Assembly: GCA_020161655.1 (NCBI GenBank)
Contig: JAIUPC010000023.1
Location: 80,231 to 128,600, forward strand
Length of the DNA: 48,370 bases
From: Pseudomonadota bacterium
GTDB lineage: Bacteria; Pseudomonadota; Alphaproteobacteria; Rhodobacterales; Rhodobacteraceae
Direction of reading: 5' to 3'
Part shown: positions 8,100 to 18,730 of the stretch, in pieces
How the letters are laid out: each line of letters begins with the position of its first letter
How positions within the stretch are numbered: position 1 is the first letter of the stretch
Notes under the pieces: generated by a model
Databases searched by the model: none
Told to the model about the DNA's origin: nothing
The model's input: the letters and a program-made list of their open reading frames with translations, nothing else
Made by a program: the position numbers and the translations under genes

Positions 8100-8756
8100 C
8101 TACCAGCTCGGCGGGGGTGAGTTCAGCTCGACCGCCAGATCGGCAAGGTAGCGCCGCATCCGCTCGGCGCGTTCCTCGGCCAGCTTGCGGCCCGTGGGGG
8201 TCAGGAAGGTATCGGGAAGCCTGAGAAGCTTCACTGCGAAATGATCCAGCGCATAGGCGGTGTCGTCCAGTGGCCGGTCGCGGGCGAAAGGGTCTTCGGG
8301 GTGGAAGAGCGTGCGGTTGAGCGCACCCGACACGGCGAAGCAACGCGCGACGCCGATTGCACCCAGCGCTTCAAGCCTGTCGGCATCGCGCAGCACCCGC
8401 GCCTCGGCCGATCCGGGCGGCGTGCCGCCGGAATAGGAATGCGCCTCGATCGCATGGCGGGCGCGGGCGATCTCGGTCGGCGACAGGCCCAGCGCCTGCA
8501 TCACCGGGCCGGCGGCGGAGGCCGACATCATCGCCGCGCGGTCACGCTTCGGATGGTCCTTCGGCAGCGACACGATGTCATGAAGATAGGCGGCGCAGAG
8601 GAGGACCGGCGCGAGATCGACGCCTTCCCCCATCGCGATGGTGCGCGCCTGGGTCCAGACCCGGTCGGCATGGGCAAGGTCATGCGCCGCATCGGTGCCG
8701 TCGGACATCTTCGTCACCACGTCGCGAAGGGCGTTGCGAAGGCTTTGCAGGTTCAT
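8100..8756 (-). CDS. HD-domain metal-dependent phosphohydrolase (YedJ-like)
   Basis: This 218-residue cytoplasmic protein carries an HD domain: HDLAHADRVW (residues 25-34), then AAYLHDIVS with the defining His59-Asp60, then the distal Asp in LRDADRLEALGAIG. These residues bind metal in HD phosphohydrolases. The pattern around residues 55-165 (KRDRAAMMSASAA, AIEAHSYSGG) resembles E. coli YedJ, whose substrate is not firmly known. The start at 8756 is the first Met near the conserved region; the frame is open further upstream but encodes Pro/Arg-rich sequence. It is convergent with the EamA gene and divergent from the LacI-type regulator. Confidence 0.85.
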   Translation of the reverse strand: MNLQSLRNALRDVVTKMSDGTDAAHDLAHADRVWTQARTIAMGEGVDLAPVLLCAAYLHDIVSLPKDHPKRDRAAMMSASAAGPVMQALGLSPTEIARARHAIEAHSYSGGTPPGSAEARVLRDADRLEALGAIGVARCFAVSGALNRTLFHPEDPFARDRPLDDTAYALDHFAVKLLRLPDTFLTPTGRKLAEERAERMRRYLADLAVELNSPPPSW

Positions 8757-8929
8757 CGTCTGATCCCGGGTCTGGCCGGCGCGCCGGCGCGCCGCACGCC
8801 ATATGAAGCAGCCCGGCCTTGGCGGTCCAGTGCTTTTGCAGGGCGGGGCCCCTTGCCCCGTAACCCCTGTTTTCGGCGCCGGGCTTCCTCTAGACCTGAG
8901 GCGGGGCAAATCCGGATCGCCCGGCTAAG

Positions 8930-9958
8930 ATGCGGCAGACGGAAAGCAAAGCGGGCGGGATCGTGAAGCCGACGTTTCAGATGATTGCCGAACGCGCCGG
9001 TGTCGGGCGGGCGACGGCGGAACGGGTGCTGAACGGCCGAGGCGGCGTTCGGCCGGAAAAGGTGATGAAGGTCGTCGCGGCGGCGCGGGCGCTCGACTGG
9101 CCGGGGCGCCTGCCGGAACTGCATCGCGGTATCCTCAGGATCGAGATCCTGCTGGTGCGCCCGGATTCGGCCTTCTACACCCGGCTTACGCGGTCGTTTC
9201 AGCGCATCGCCGCCACGCTCGACCGGTCGGTCCAGCTTATCATCACGCATCTCGACGAATCCGATCCGGTGGCCATTGCCCGACACATTGCCGAGGCAAA
9301 GCTGCCCCGCGCCGGGCTGGTCGTCGCCGCCCCGGATGCCGGCCCGGTGCGTGAGGCGCTGAAGGCGGCGGTCGGCCAAGGGCTGCCGGTGGTGCAGGTG
9401 GTCGAGCGGATCGCCGATGAGGCGGATTTCGTCGGGATCGAGAATTACGCGGTCGGGCGGACCGCGGGGTTGATGCTGTCGCGCATGTGTGCGGCGGGTG
9501 GCCCGGTGCTGTCGATCTGCCACAGCGGCACTTACGAAGGCCACCGGGCGCGGATGCGCGGGTTTTCGGACTACCTGACCAGCCTTGAGGCGCCGCGCCA
9601 TCAGCTGATCTTCACCGCCTTTGGCCAGGATTCCCGCACGCTGAACGCAAGGCGGCTGAACGAGTCTTTGCGCGAATGGCCCGATCTTGTGGCAGTCTAC
9701 AACGCGGGCGGGGGGAATGCGGAACTGTTCGAGATCCTTTCGCGGCAGAAGCGGCACATCTTCTTCGTCGGGCATGAGCTGACCGATACCAGCGCCAGCG
9801 CGCTCCGTTCCGGTGTTGCGGATGTGATCTTCGACCAGTTACCCGAGGCGCAGGCGCGGCGGGCGGTCAACATCGTGCTGGCGCGCCTTGGCCTGACCGA
9901 CATCAGGATCGACAACCCGCCGATCCGGTTCACGACCGTCACCGCCGAGAATATTTGA
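8930..9958 (+). CDS. LacI-family transcriptional regulator of the sugar block
   Basis: This 342-residue regulator has an N-terminal helix-turn-helix (about residues 15-38, FQMIAERAGVGRATAERVLNG) and a periplasmic-binding-protein-like effector domain. The hinge region (RPEKVMKVVAAARALDW) follows as in LacI proteins. The domain with SICHSGTYEGHRARMRGFSDYL and VYNAGGGNAELFE resembles regulators of the sugar-binding PBP class. The effector is probably the sugar or derivative handled by the genes downstream, all in the same direction. Few canonical LacI HTH residues are kept, so it is a divergent member. ATG 8930 lacks a clear binding site; GTG 8963 is an alternative. Confidence 0.87.
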   Translation: MRQTESKAGGIVKPTFQMIAERAGVGRATAERVLNGRGGVRPEKVMKVVAAARALDWPGRLPELHRGILRIEILLVRPDSAFYTRLTRSFQRIAATLDRSVQLIITHLDESDPVAIARHIAEAKLPRAGLVVAAPDAGPVREALKAAVGQGLPVVQVVERIADEADFVGIENYAVGRTAGLMLSRMCAAGGPVLSICHSGTYEGHRARMRGFSDYLTSLEAPRHQLIFTAFGQDSRTLNARRLNESLREWPDLVAVYNAGGGNAELFEILSRQKRHIFFVGHELTDTSASALRSGVADVIFDQLPEAQARRAVNIVLARLGLTDIRIDNPPIRFTTVTAENI

Positions 9959-10036
9959 TCCGATCTGCTCAACCGAGCGCATGCCGCGCGCGGACCGCTC
10001 TGGTAAGACTCACCTTCGAACAGGGGAGGGGGAGCC

Positions 10037-10828
10037 ATGATGCGCAAGGTGTCGGTCCACGATCTCATCGCCGCCAAGGGGCAAAGGAAGTGGCTTCAGG
10101 TCCATGTCGACAGCGGTGCCGAAGCTGCCGCCGCCGTCGAGGCCGGCATCGCGATCCTGTCCTGCGAACCCGACCATACGCTTGAGCCGATCCGAAGGGC
10201 GGCCCCTCTGGCCTTCGTCTCGGCAGGGATGCCGCACGGGATGGTAAGCTCGCCCGATGAGGCAATCCGCGAGGGGTTCAGGATCCTGAAGCGCGGCGCG
10301 GATGCGGTCTATTGTTCGCACTCGCCCCGTTTCATCGAGGCGATGGCGCGGGAGGGCATCCCGGTGACCGGGCATGTCGGGCTGGTGCCCAACCTCGCCG
10401 CCTGGACCGGGTTCCGCGCCGTCGGCAAGACGGCGGATGAGGCGCTTTCCGTCCTCCGCAAGGTCAAGGATCTTGAGAACGCGGGTGCGGCCTGTGTGGA
10501 GGTCGAGGTGGTGCCGGTGGAACTGGCCGATCACATCACCCGCACCACGCCGATGGTCACGATGGGCATGGGCTGTGGCGATGTCTGCGATACGCAGTAT
10601 CTCTTTTCTTCGGACGTGCTCGGCACCAACACCGGCCACTATCCCCGGCATTCGAAGAAATACGCAGATTTTACGGCACTTGAGGCCGAGATGCAGGCCC
10701 GGCGCGTGGCCGCTTTCAGGGCCTTTGCCGAGGATGTCGGCACCGGCCATTATCCGGAGCCCCGGCACCAGGTGCGGATGGACCCGGGCGAGCATGATAC
10801 GTTCCAGAAACGCGCGCAGTCGATCTGA
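10037..10828 (+). CDS. PanB-like (ketopantoate hydroxymethyltransferase family) protein, divergent
   Basis: This 263-residue TIM-barrel protein resembles PanB, which adds formaldehyde to 3-methyl-2-oxobutanoate in pantothenate synthesis. Shared features: SVHDLIAAKG, GIPVTGHVGLVPN (PanB has GHVGLTPQ), and EVVPVELADHIT, where Glu157 aligns with the PanB catalytic Glu. The metal ligands look lost. Where PanB has GDS the protein has SCEPD (42-46); where it has DMPF it has GMPH (64-67); where it has KLEG it has YCSH (92-95). The loop between the first two motifs is also shorter. It is therefore probably not a pantothenate enzyme. Its stop lies ten bases before the hydroxylase start, so the two genes are likely coupled. 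Confidence 0.75.
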   Translation: MMRKVSVHDLIAAKGQRKWLQVHVDSGAEAAAAVEAGIAILSCEPDHTLEPIRRAAPLAFVSAGMPHGMVSSPDEAIREGFRILKRGADAVYCSHSPRFIEAMAREGIPVTGHVGLVPNLAAWTGFRAVGKTADEALSVLRKVKDLENAGAACVEVEVVPVELADHITRTTPMVTMGMGCGDVCDTQYLFSSDVLGTNTGHYPRHSKKYADFTALEAEMQARRVAAFRAFAEDVGTGHYPEPRHQVRMDPGEHDTFQKRAQSI

Positions 10829-10838
10829 GGAGATGGCA

Positions 10839-11858
10839 ATGGATGACCTGAAGTTCGGCAGGCGCGACAAGCGCGGCGACTATCACCCCGGCGAGGCTGC
10901 CGGGACGGCGCCCCTCTTCGTCTTTCCGCCACAGCCGCGCGCGCTTCTGAAATGGCTGCCGCACTACTTCTTTCCCTACAACGCCATCTTCTTTCTCTCG
11001 GCGCTCATCTGGTGGAACTGGATCATCCCGCCGGTCGAGGTGATGCGGACTCTGGCCTGGGGCTGGGTGCTCTGGCTTCTGGCGGTGAATGTGGTGGCGG
11101 TGTTCCTGTGGTACTCCGCCTTCGAGTTGCAGCTTTACATCCGCCGCACCCAGGGCAACCGTTTCAAGTACAACGGCAAGTTTCCCGCCGACACGCCCTC
11201 GGACGTGTTCTGGTTCAAGAGCCAGAACCTCGACAACTTCCTGCGCGGTCTCTTGTCAGGCGTGCCGATCTGGACCGGGCTTGAGGTTCTGGTGCTCTGG
11301 GCCTTCGCCAACGGCTATGTGCCCTGGCTGAGCTTTGCCGCCCATCCGGTCTATCTGGCGCTTCTCTGTCTTGTCGTGCCGGTGATCCATGAGTTCCATT
11401 TCTTCTGCATCCACCGGCTGATCCACACGCCCTTCCTCTACAAATGGGTGCATTCGGTGCATCACAACTCGATCAATCCCTCGCCCTGGTCCTCGCTGTC
11501 GATGCATCCGGTCGAGCATCTTCTCTACTTCTCGACGATCCTCTACCACCTCATCATTCCGTCGAACCCGCTGATCGCGCTTTATCAGCTGCATTACGCC
11601 GGGTTCGGCGCGGTGCCGGGGCATGTCGGCTTCGACAAGGTCGAGCTGGGCGAGGATCGGGCGGTCGATACCCATGCCTATATCCACTACCTCCACCACA
11701 AGTATTTCGAGGTGAACTACGGCGATGGTCTGATCCCGATCGACCGTTGGGTAGGTACGTTCCACGACGGGTCGAAAGCGGCGGAAGAGCAGATGAACGC
11801 GCGCTACCGCAAGAAGAAGGAACGGCTGAACGCCGGCAAGATACCCCCTGTTCAGTGA
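10839..11858 (+). CDS. Sterol desaturase / fatty acid hydroxylase family membrane protein
   Basis: This 339-residue integral membrane protein belongs to the di-iron FA_hydroxylase family, whose members hydroxylate or desaturate lipids using O2. The histidine boxes are present: HRLIH (192-196), HSVHH (205-209) and HYLHH (283-287), plus H184, H187, H223 and H227. Hydrophobic segments lie near 46-64, 72-92, 145-160, 168-186 and 228-250. ATG 10839 has GAGGAG eight bases upstream, overlapping the end of the PanB-like gene; the earlier ATG 10833 is too close to it. The family is intact, but its substrate here is unknown. Its place inside a sugar-import block is unexpected. Confidence 0.9.
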   Translation: MDDLKFGRRDKRGDYHPGEAAGTAPLFVFPPQPRALLKWLPHYFFPYNAIFFLSALIWWNWIIPPVEVMRTLAWGWVLWLLAVNVVAVFLWYSAFELQLYIRRTQGNRFKYNGKFPADTPSDVFWFKSQNLDNFLRGLLSGVPIWTGLEVLVLWAFANGYVPWLSFAAHPVYLALLCLVVPVIHEFHFFCIHRLIHTPFLYKWVHSVHHNSINPSPWSSLSMHPVEHLLYFSTILYHLIIPSNPLIALYQLHYAGFGAVPGHVGFDKVELGEDRAVDTHAYIHYLHHKYFEVNYGDGLIPIDRWVGTFHDGSKAAEEQMNARYRKKKERLNAGKIPPVQ

Positions 11859-11976
11859 CCTGATGGCGGGCTCTGAAAACAAAGGTTGAGAAAGTTTAGG
11901 TTCCGGTCGACTTTAGCGGTAACATCGGTTGGTGGGGTGCTGAGACGATCACCTCAAATATCCTGTACCTTGCCAG

Positions 11977-11986
11977 TTGGCGCCAA
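11977..11986. promoter_or_regulatory. Candidate LacI-type operator upstream of the ABC importer
   Basis: TTGGCGCCAA is a perfect 10-bp palindrome with a central CG step, the symmetry typical of LacI-family operators. It lies in the 259-base gap before the ABC ATPase gene, 131 bases upstream of its start. No second copy was recognised, so this is an inference from shape and location. Confidence 0.35.
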
Positions 11987-12117
11987 GCTATCGTCGGGGG
12001 AGGGGGACTGATTCCGTAGGGTCAAGGGGGGCCTGACAGTACCGAAACGACCACGGAACATGACCGGGGAGGTTCGTTTGAACCCAGGGGACCCCGGCGG
12101 CACGGAAGGGGAGGAAG

Positions 12118-13650
<1,533 letters not shown>

Positions 13651-13666
13651 ACAGGAGATACGGGGA

Positions 13667-14671
13667 ATGTCTGACACCACCTTGGGTAAGACGGGGACCG
13701 GAAAATCCGCGCTCCTTTCCGCAGAGACGATGCAGAAGGCGGTGGCCTTCGTCGTGCTGATCGCATTGATCGCGTTCTTCAGTGCCTTCGCCTCGAACTT
13801 CGCCACCGGGGCGAACATGGTCGGCATCATGCAGGCCACCGCCGTCAACGGGGTGCTGGGCGTGGCGGTGACCTTCGTCATCATCTCGGGCGGGATCGAC
13901 CTCTCCGTCGGCACGATGATGACCCTCACCGCCGTGATGGCCGGGATCATCCTCACGAACCTCGGGATGCCCCTGCCGATCGGCATCATCGGCGCGATCC
14001 TTTCCGGCGCGCTCATGGGGGCGATCTCGGGCGCCACCATCGCCAAGCTGAAGATCCCGCCCTTCATTGCCACGCTCGGCATGATGCAGATCGCGCGCGG
14101 CCTGGCGCTGGTCTTTTCGGGCGCGAAGCCGATCTACTTCAACGACACGCCGAACTATGGGCTTCTCTCGCCGGAAAGCAGCATCTCGATGCTGATCCCC
14201 GGTATCGAGATTCCGAACGGCGTGATGATCATGTTCATCGTCGCGATCATCGCCTCCATCGTGCTGAACCGCACCATCATCGGCCGGATGATCTTTGCGC
14301 TCGGCTCGAACGAAGAGGCCGCGCGGCTTTCCGGCATCAATGTCGACCGCTGGAAGATCCTGACCTATGCGATCTGTGGCGGGATTTGCGGCATCGCCGG
14401 GCTGATCGTCTCCTCGCGCCTGAACTCTGCCCAGCCAGCGCTTGGGCTTGGCTATGAACTTGACGCCATCGCCGCCGCCGTGATCGGCGGCACCTCGCTC
14501 GCCGGCGGGCGCGGCACGGTGATCGGCACGATCATCGGCGCCTTCATCATGTCGGTCCTGACGAACGGGCTCAGGGTGATGGGCGTTCTGGAAGAATGGA
14601 AGATCGTCGTGACCGGTGTGATCATCATCGTCGCCGTGTTCATCGACATCGTCCTGCGGAAGAGAGCCTGA
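13667..14671 (+). CDS. Sugar ABC importer permease (RbsC type)
   Basis: This 334-residue protein has about ten membrane segments and is the permease of the CUT2 importer. Hallmarks are VNGVLGVAVTFVIISGGIDLSVGTMM near residues 61-85 and GLGYELDAIAAAVIGGTSLAGGRGTVIGT near 262-290, the coupling and substrate-path segments of the RbsC/XylH family. The N-terminal 25 residues are cytoplasmic. It sits 16 bases after the ATPase and 88 bases before the binding-protein gene; the three belong to one operon. One permease gene is expected to form the pore as a homodimer. Confidence 0.93.
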   Translation: MSDTTLGKTGTGKSALLSAETMQKAVAFVVLIALIAFFSAFASNFATGANMVGIMQATAVNGVLGVAVTFVIISGGIDLSVGTMMTLTAVMAGIILTNLGMPLPIGIIGAILSGALMGAISGATIAKLKIPPFIATLGMMQIARGLALVFSGAKPIYFNDTPNYGLLSPESSISMLIPGIEIPNGVMIMFIVAIIASIVLNRTIIGRMIFALGSNEEAARLSGINVDRWKILTYAICGGICGIAGLIVSSRLNSAQPALGLGYELDAIAAAVIGGTSLAGGRGTVIGTIIGAFIMSVLTNGLRVMGVLEEWKIVVTGVIIIVAVFIDIVLRKRA

Positions 14672-14759
14672 ACAAGGGGGACCGACCGAACCTGCCACGA
14701 CAAGACCAGACGACCCCGGACGCGAAGTATCGCGCCGGATCCAACCTAGGGAGTGAGAC

Positions 14760-15692
14760 ATGAGAAAGACCATTCTGACCTCGGCATTGGCGCTCGGCCT
14801 TGCCATGGGTGCTGCGCCCTCGTTCGCGCAGGAAACCTATTTCCCGATCATCGCCAAGGGCTTCAGCCACCAGTTCTGGCAGGCGGTGAAGGCCGGCGCC
14901 GAAGAGGCCGCCGGGCGCAACGGCGTGACGATCACCTTCGAGGGCCCGAACACCGAGGCCGAGATCGACAAGCAGACCGACATCCTGAACGCTGCCATCG
15001 CCAAGAACCCGCAGGGTCTGGGCTTTGCCGCGCTCGACAGCCAGGCGCAGGTGCCAGCGCTGCAGAAGGCCGCCGATGCGGGCATTCCGATTGTCGCCTT
15101 CGACTCGGGCGTCGACAGCGACCTGCCGCTGACCACCTGCACCACCGACAACATGGCGGCGGCTGCGGCAGCGGCGGACGGTCTTGCCAAGGCCATCGGC
15201 GAAGAGGGCAAGATCGCCGCGGTGATCCATGACCAGACCTCGGCCACCGGCATCGGTCGCCGCGACGGCTTCCTGAACCGGATCAAGGAAGCCTATCCTA
15301 AGATCGAGGTGGTGGACGTCCAGTATGCCAATGACGCGCTGAAGGCCGCCGACAACGTCAAGGCGATGCTGCAGGCGAACCCGGAGATAAAGGGCATCTT
15401 CGCCTCCAACGAAGGGTCGGCCATCGGCCTTGCGGTGGCGATCAAGGAAACCGGCGCGGCGATCGTCGGCGTCGGCTTTGACTCAGGGAAAAGCCAGAAG
15501 GATGCGATCAACGAAGGCACGCTGATCGGCTCGGTGACGCAGAACCCGGTCGGCATCGGCCAGTGCGTGGTCGACAGCCTTGCCAAGGCGCTGAAGGGCG
15601 AGGAACTCCCGAAGGTCATCGACACCGGCTTCTACTGGTACGACAAGACCAACATGGCCGACGAGAAGATCGCCGCGGTTCTCTACGACTGA
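14760..15692 (+). CDS. Periplasmic sugar-binding protein of the ABC importer (RbsB-like)
   Basis: This 310-residue periplasmic protein begins with a signal peptide (RKTILTSALALGLAMGAAPSFAQ, cut after AQ or near it) and carries the type I sugar-binding fold of the ribose/galactose class. Family segments include KGFSHQFWQAVKAGAEEAAG, TDILNAAIAKNPQGLGFAAL and PIVAFDSGVDSDLPLT. Aspartate and aromatic residues typical of the ligand pocket are visible, but the sugar cannot be assigned. A strong terminator follows, allowing the binding protein to be made in excess over downstream genes. Start ATG 14760 has GGGAG about eight bases upstream. Confidence 0.92.
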   Translation: MRKTILTSALALGLAMGAAPSFAQETYFPIIAKGFSHQFWQAVKAGAEEAAGRNGVTITFEGPNTEAEIDKQTDILNAAIAKNPQGLGFAALDSQAQVPALQKAADAGIPIVAFDSGVDSDLPLTTCTTDNMAAAAAAADGLAKAIGEEGKIAAVIHDQTSATGIGRRDGFLNRIKEAYPKIEVVDVQYANDALKAADNVKAMLQANPEIKGIFASNEGSAIGLAVAIKETGAAIVGVGFDSGKSQKDAINEGTLIGSVTQNPVGIGQCVVDSLAKALKGEELPKVIDTGFYWYDKTNMADEKIAAVLYD

Positions 15693-15757
15693 TCCTTGCC
15701 GTCCTCCAGGGCGCTCCTGACCCCTCGGGCGGGGGCGACCCGTTCTTCCTCACCCGG

Positions 15758-15785
15758 CCCGGTCTTCCGACCGGGTCGGTTTTTC
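15758..15785 (+). terminator. Terminator or attenuator between the binding-protein and mutarotase genes
   Basis: CCCGGTC (15758-15764), loop TTCC and GACCGGG (15769-15775) form a perfect 7-bp stem, followed by TCGG and five Ts. It lies just 12 bases before the fucU-like start, whose AGGA binding site follows the T-run. This is a partial or regulated terminator if the downstream genes belong to the same operon. Confidence 0.85.
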
Positions 15786-15796
15786 AGGATTGATCC

Positions 15797-16225
15797 ATGC
15801 TGATAGGACTGGACCCTGTGCTTGGGCCCGATTTGCTGGCCGTGCTGCGAAGCATGGGGCATGGCGATGAAATCGCCATTGTCGACGGCAACTACCCGGC
15901 GCTGACCGACGCGCGGCGTCTGGTCCGGGCCGATGGCCTTGGCCTCATCCCGGTGCTGCGTGCCGTGCTTTCGGTCTTGCCCATCGACAGGTCGGTCCCT
16001 GAGGCGATCTTCCGGGCGGTGAATGCGGCGCAGCCCGACCGGCCCGATCCGGTGCACGAAGAGATCATCACCCTTTGCGCCGGGATGGCGCCGGCGCATC
16101 CGGTCGTTCCGCTTGAACCCGTGGCCTTCTACAGCCGCGTCAAGGCCGCCCATGCAATCGTCGCCACCAGCGAGCCACGGTTCTTCGCCAACGTGATCCT
16201 GCGCAAGGGCGTCATCGGCGGGTGA
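15797..16225 (+). CDS. RbsD/FucU-family sugar mutarotase
   Basis: This 142-residue cytoplasmic protein catalyses anomer interconversion of a free sugar so that later enzymes receive the right form. The family motif GHGDEIAIVDGNYPA (21-35, catalytic His22) is close to FucU (L-fucose mutarotase), more than to RbsD. The C-terminal FYSRVKAAHAIVATSEPRFFANVILRKGV is the FucU ending, with residues AIVATSE in the active site. It lies behind the ABC importer and before the SDR, which supports an aldose route. Whether the true sugar is L-fucose, D-arabinose or another is open. The ATG at 15797 has AGGA six bases upstream. Confidence 0.88.
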   Translation: MLIGLDPVLGPDLLAVLRSMGHGDEIAIVDGNYPALTDARRLVRADGLGLIPVLRAVLSVLPIDRSVPEAIFRAVNAAQPDRPDPVHEEIITLCAGMAPAHPVVPLEPVAFYSRVKAAHAIVATSEPRFFANVILRKGVIGG

Positions 16226-16307
16226 GCCTTCAGAGCAAAAAACCAGCCCTTGCCATCGGGCGCGGGGTGGAATTTTCTACTCCGGTCGCGTTGGGGTGTG
16301 TCGGTAG

Positions 16308-17087
<780 letters not shown>

Positions 17088-17093
17088 CCGGCC

Positions 17094-18644
17094 TCAGGTG
17101 ATGGCGCCGACCTGCCAGGGCACGAATTCGTTGTCGCCGTAGTCGAAGGTTTCGCTGACCGTCTTTTCGCCCGAGGCAACGGCGAGGATGCGCTCGAAAA
17201 TCCGTGTCCCTGCGCTTTCGATGCTGTCGGTCCCGGTGGCGATGCCGCCGGTGTCGATGTCCATGTCCTCGCGCATGTGCTCATACATTTCGGTGTTGGT
17301 GGCGATCTTGAGGGTCGGCGCCGGCTTCCAGCCCGAGACCGAGCCGCGCCCGGTAGTAAAGCAGACCACGTTGCAGCCGCCTGCAACCTGCCCGGTGACG
17401 GCTACGGGGTCGTAGCCGGGCGTGTCCATGAAGACGAAGCCGGGCTCATCGATGATCTCGGCATATTCGTAGACGGCCTTGAGCGGCATCGAACCGCCCT
17501 TGGCCACCGCGCCCAGCGACTTTTCAAGGATGGTGGTCAGCCCGCCCTGCTTGTTGCCGAAGCTCGGGTTGTTGTTCAGCTCCGCCCCGTTGCGGGCGGT
17601 GTAGTCGCGCCACCAGGCGATGCGATCCATCAGCTTCCGCCCGACCTCTGGCGTGACTGCGCGGCGGGTGAGAAGGTGTTCCGCGCCGTAGATTTCCGGC
17701 GTCTCGGCAAGGCAGGAGGTGCCGCCGTTCCGCACGATCAGGTCCGAGGCCACCCCAAGCGCGGGGTTGGCGGTGATCCCGGAATAGCCGTCCGACCCGC
17801 CGCATTCCAGCGCGACCTTCAGGCCGGAAAGCGGCTGCTTCGTCCGCCTTGCCGCGTTCACGCCGGGCAGCATCTCGCGGATCATGCTGCAGGCGGCGTC
17901 GATGGTCTTCCGCGTGCCGCCCATGGCCTGAATGTTCATGGTTCGGAAGCGCTCGCCCTCTTCCAGCTTGTAATGCTCAAGGATCGGCTGGATCTGGTTC
18001 GTCTCGCAGCCGAGGCCGACCATGATGATGCCGCCAAAGTTCGGGTGGCGGGCATAGCCCTGGATCGTGCGGGTCAGGTAGCGGTAGCCTTCCGAGGCAT
18101 TGCTGATCGCGCAGCCAAGGCCGTGGGTCAGGGCGACGACGCCGTCGACACTGTTGAAGCCGTCAAGTCCGCCCATCCGGTTGAAATGATCCGCGATGTA
18201 GCGCGACACGGTGGCCGAACAGTTGACCGTGGTGACGATGCCGATGAAGTTGCGGGTCCCCACCCCGCCCGCGCCCCGATCATAGCCCATGAACGTGCGG
18301 CAAAGGTCCGGGGGCAGCATTCCCGTCTCATCGGTCTCGACCGCGAACTGATGGTCGGCTCCGGTCTCGGACATGGCGAGGTTGTGCATATGCACATGGT
18401 CCCCCGCCGCGATGTCTTGGGTGGCGACCCCGATCACCTGTCCGAATTTGCGCAGCACCTTGCCGGCCGGAATGTACCGGAGCGCGACCTTGTGCCCGCG
18501 CGGGATCAGCTGGTTCGCGGTGACCCCCGACAGACCCGTCGGCTCGCCCTTGGCGATGCGGCGGCGGGCGACGGCGACATCGTCGGCCGGGTTCAGAAGC
18601 AGCGCGGCGGCGGTTTCCTCGAGGGGCATGGCGGCGGCCTTCAT
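17094..18644 (-). CDS. UxaA-family (altronate/galactarate dehydratase-like) enzyme
   Basis: This 516-residue protein is a full-length UxaA: an N-terminal SAF domain (about residues 15-105) and the large metal-dependent dehydratase domain. Motifs include GYDRGAGGVGTRNFIGIVTTVNCS, ALTHGLGCA, IIMVGLGCETNQI and ALECGGSDGYSGITANPALG, which carry the conserved Cys and acidic residues of the family. Members remove water from aldonic or aldaric acids such as altronate and galactarate, giving 2-oxo-3-deoxy acids. It probably acts on the product of the neighbouring SDR. ATG 18644 lacks a clear binding site; ATG 18629 has AAGG seven bases upstream and is an alternative. Confidence 0.9.
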   Translation of the reverse strand: MKAAAMPLEETAAALLLNPADDVAVARRRIAKGEPTGLSGVTANQLIPRGHKVALRYIPAGKVLRKFGQVIGVATQDIAAGDHVHMHNLAMSETGADHQFAVETDETGMLPPDLCRTFMGYDRGAGGVGTRNFIGIVTTVNCSATVSRYIADHFNRMGGLDGFNSVDGVVALTHGLGCAISNASEGYRYLTRTIQGYARHPNFGGIIMVGLGCETNQIQPILEHYKLEEGERFRTMNIQAMGGTRKTIDAACSMIREMLPGVNAARRTKQPLSGLKVALECGGSDGYSGITANPALGVASDLIVRNGGTSCLAETPEIYGAEHLLTRRAVTPEVGRKLMDRIAWWRDYTARNGAELNNNPSFGNKQGGLTTILEKSLGAVAKGGSMPLKAVYEYAEIIDEPGFVFMDTPGYDPVAVTGQVAGGCNVVCFTTGRGSVSGWKPAPTLKIATNTEMYEHMREDMDIDTGGIATGTDSIESAGTRIFERILAVASGEKTVSETFDYGDNEFVPWQVGAIT

Positions 18645-18730
18645 CGTCGGGGGATCGAGCGAAGCATGTCGCAGCCTGCGCCTGCGTCAAGGGTAGACGA
18701 TGGCGGCAAGCCCCTTCCGCGCGCCTACAC

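Noticed and set aside
8778-8793. GGCGCGCCGGCGCGCC palindrome between the HD-domain gene and the LacI-type gene
   Set aside because: It is a simple GC-only repeat that can arise by chance in this composition; no other support for a regulatory role.
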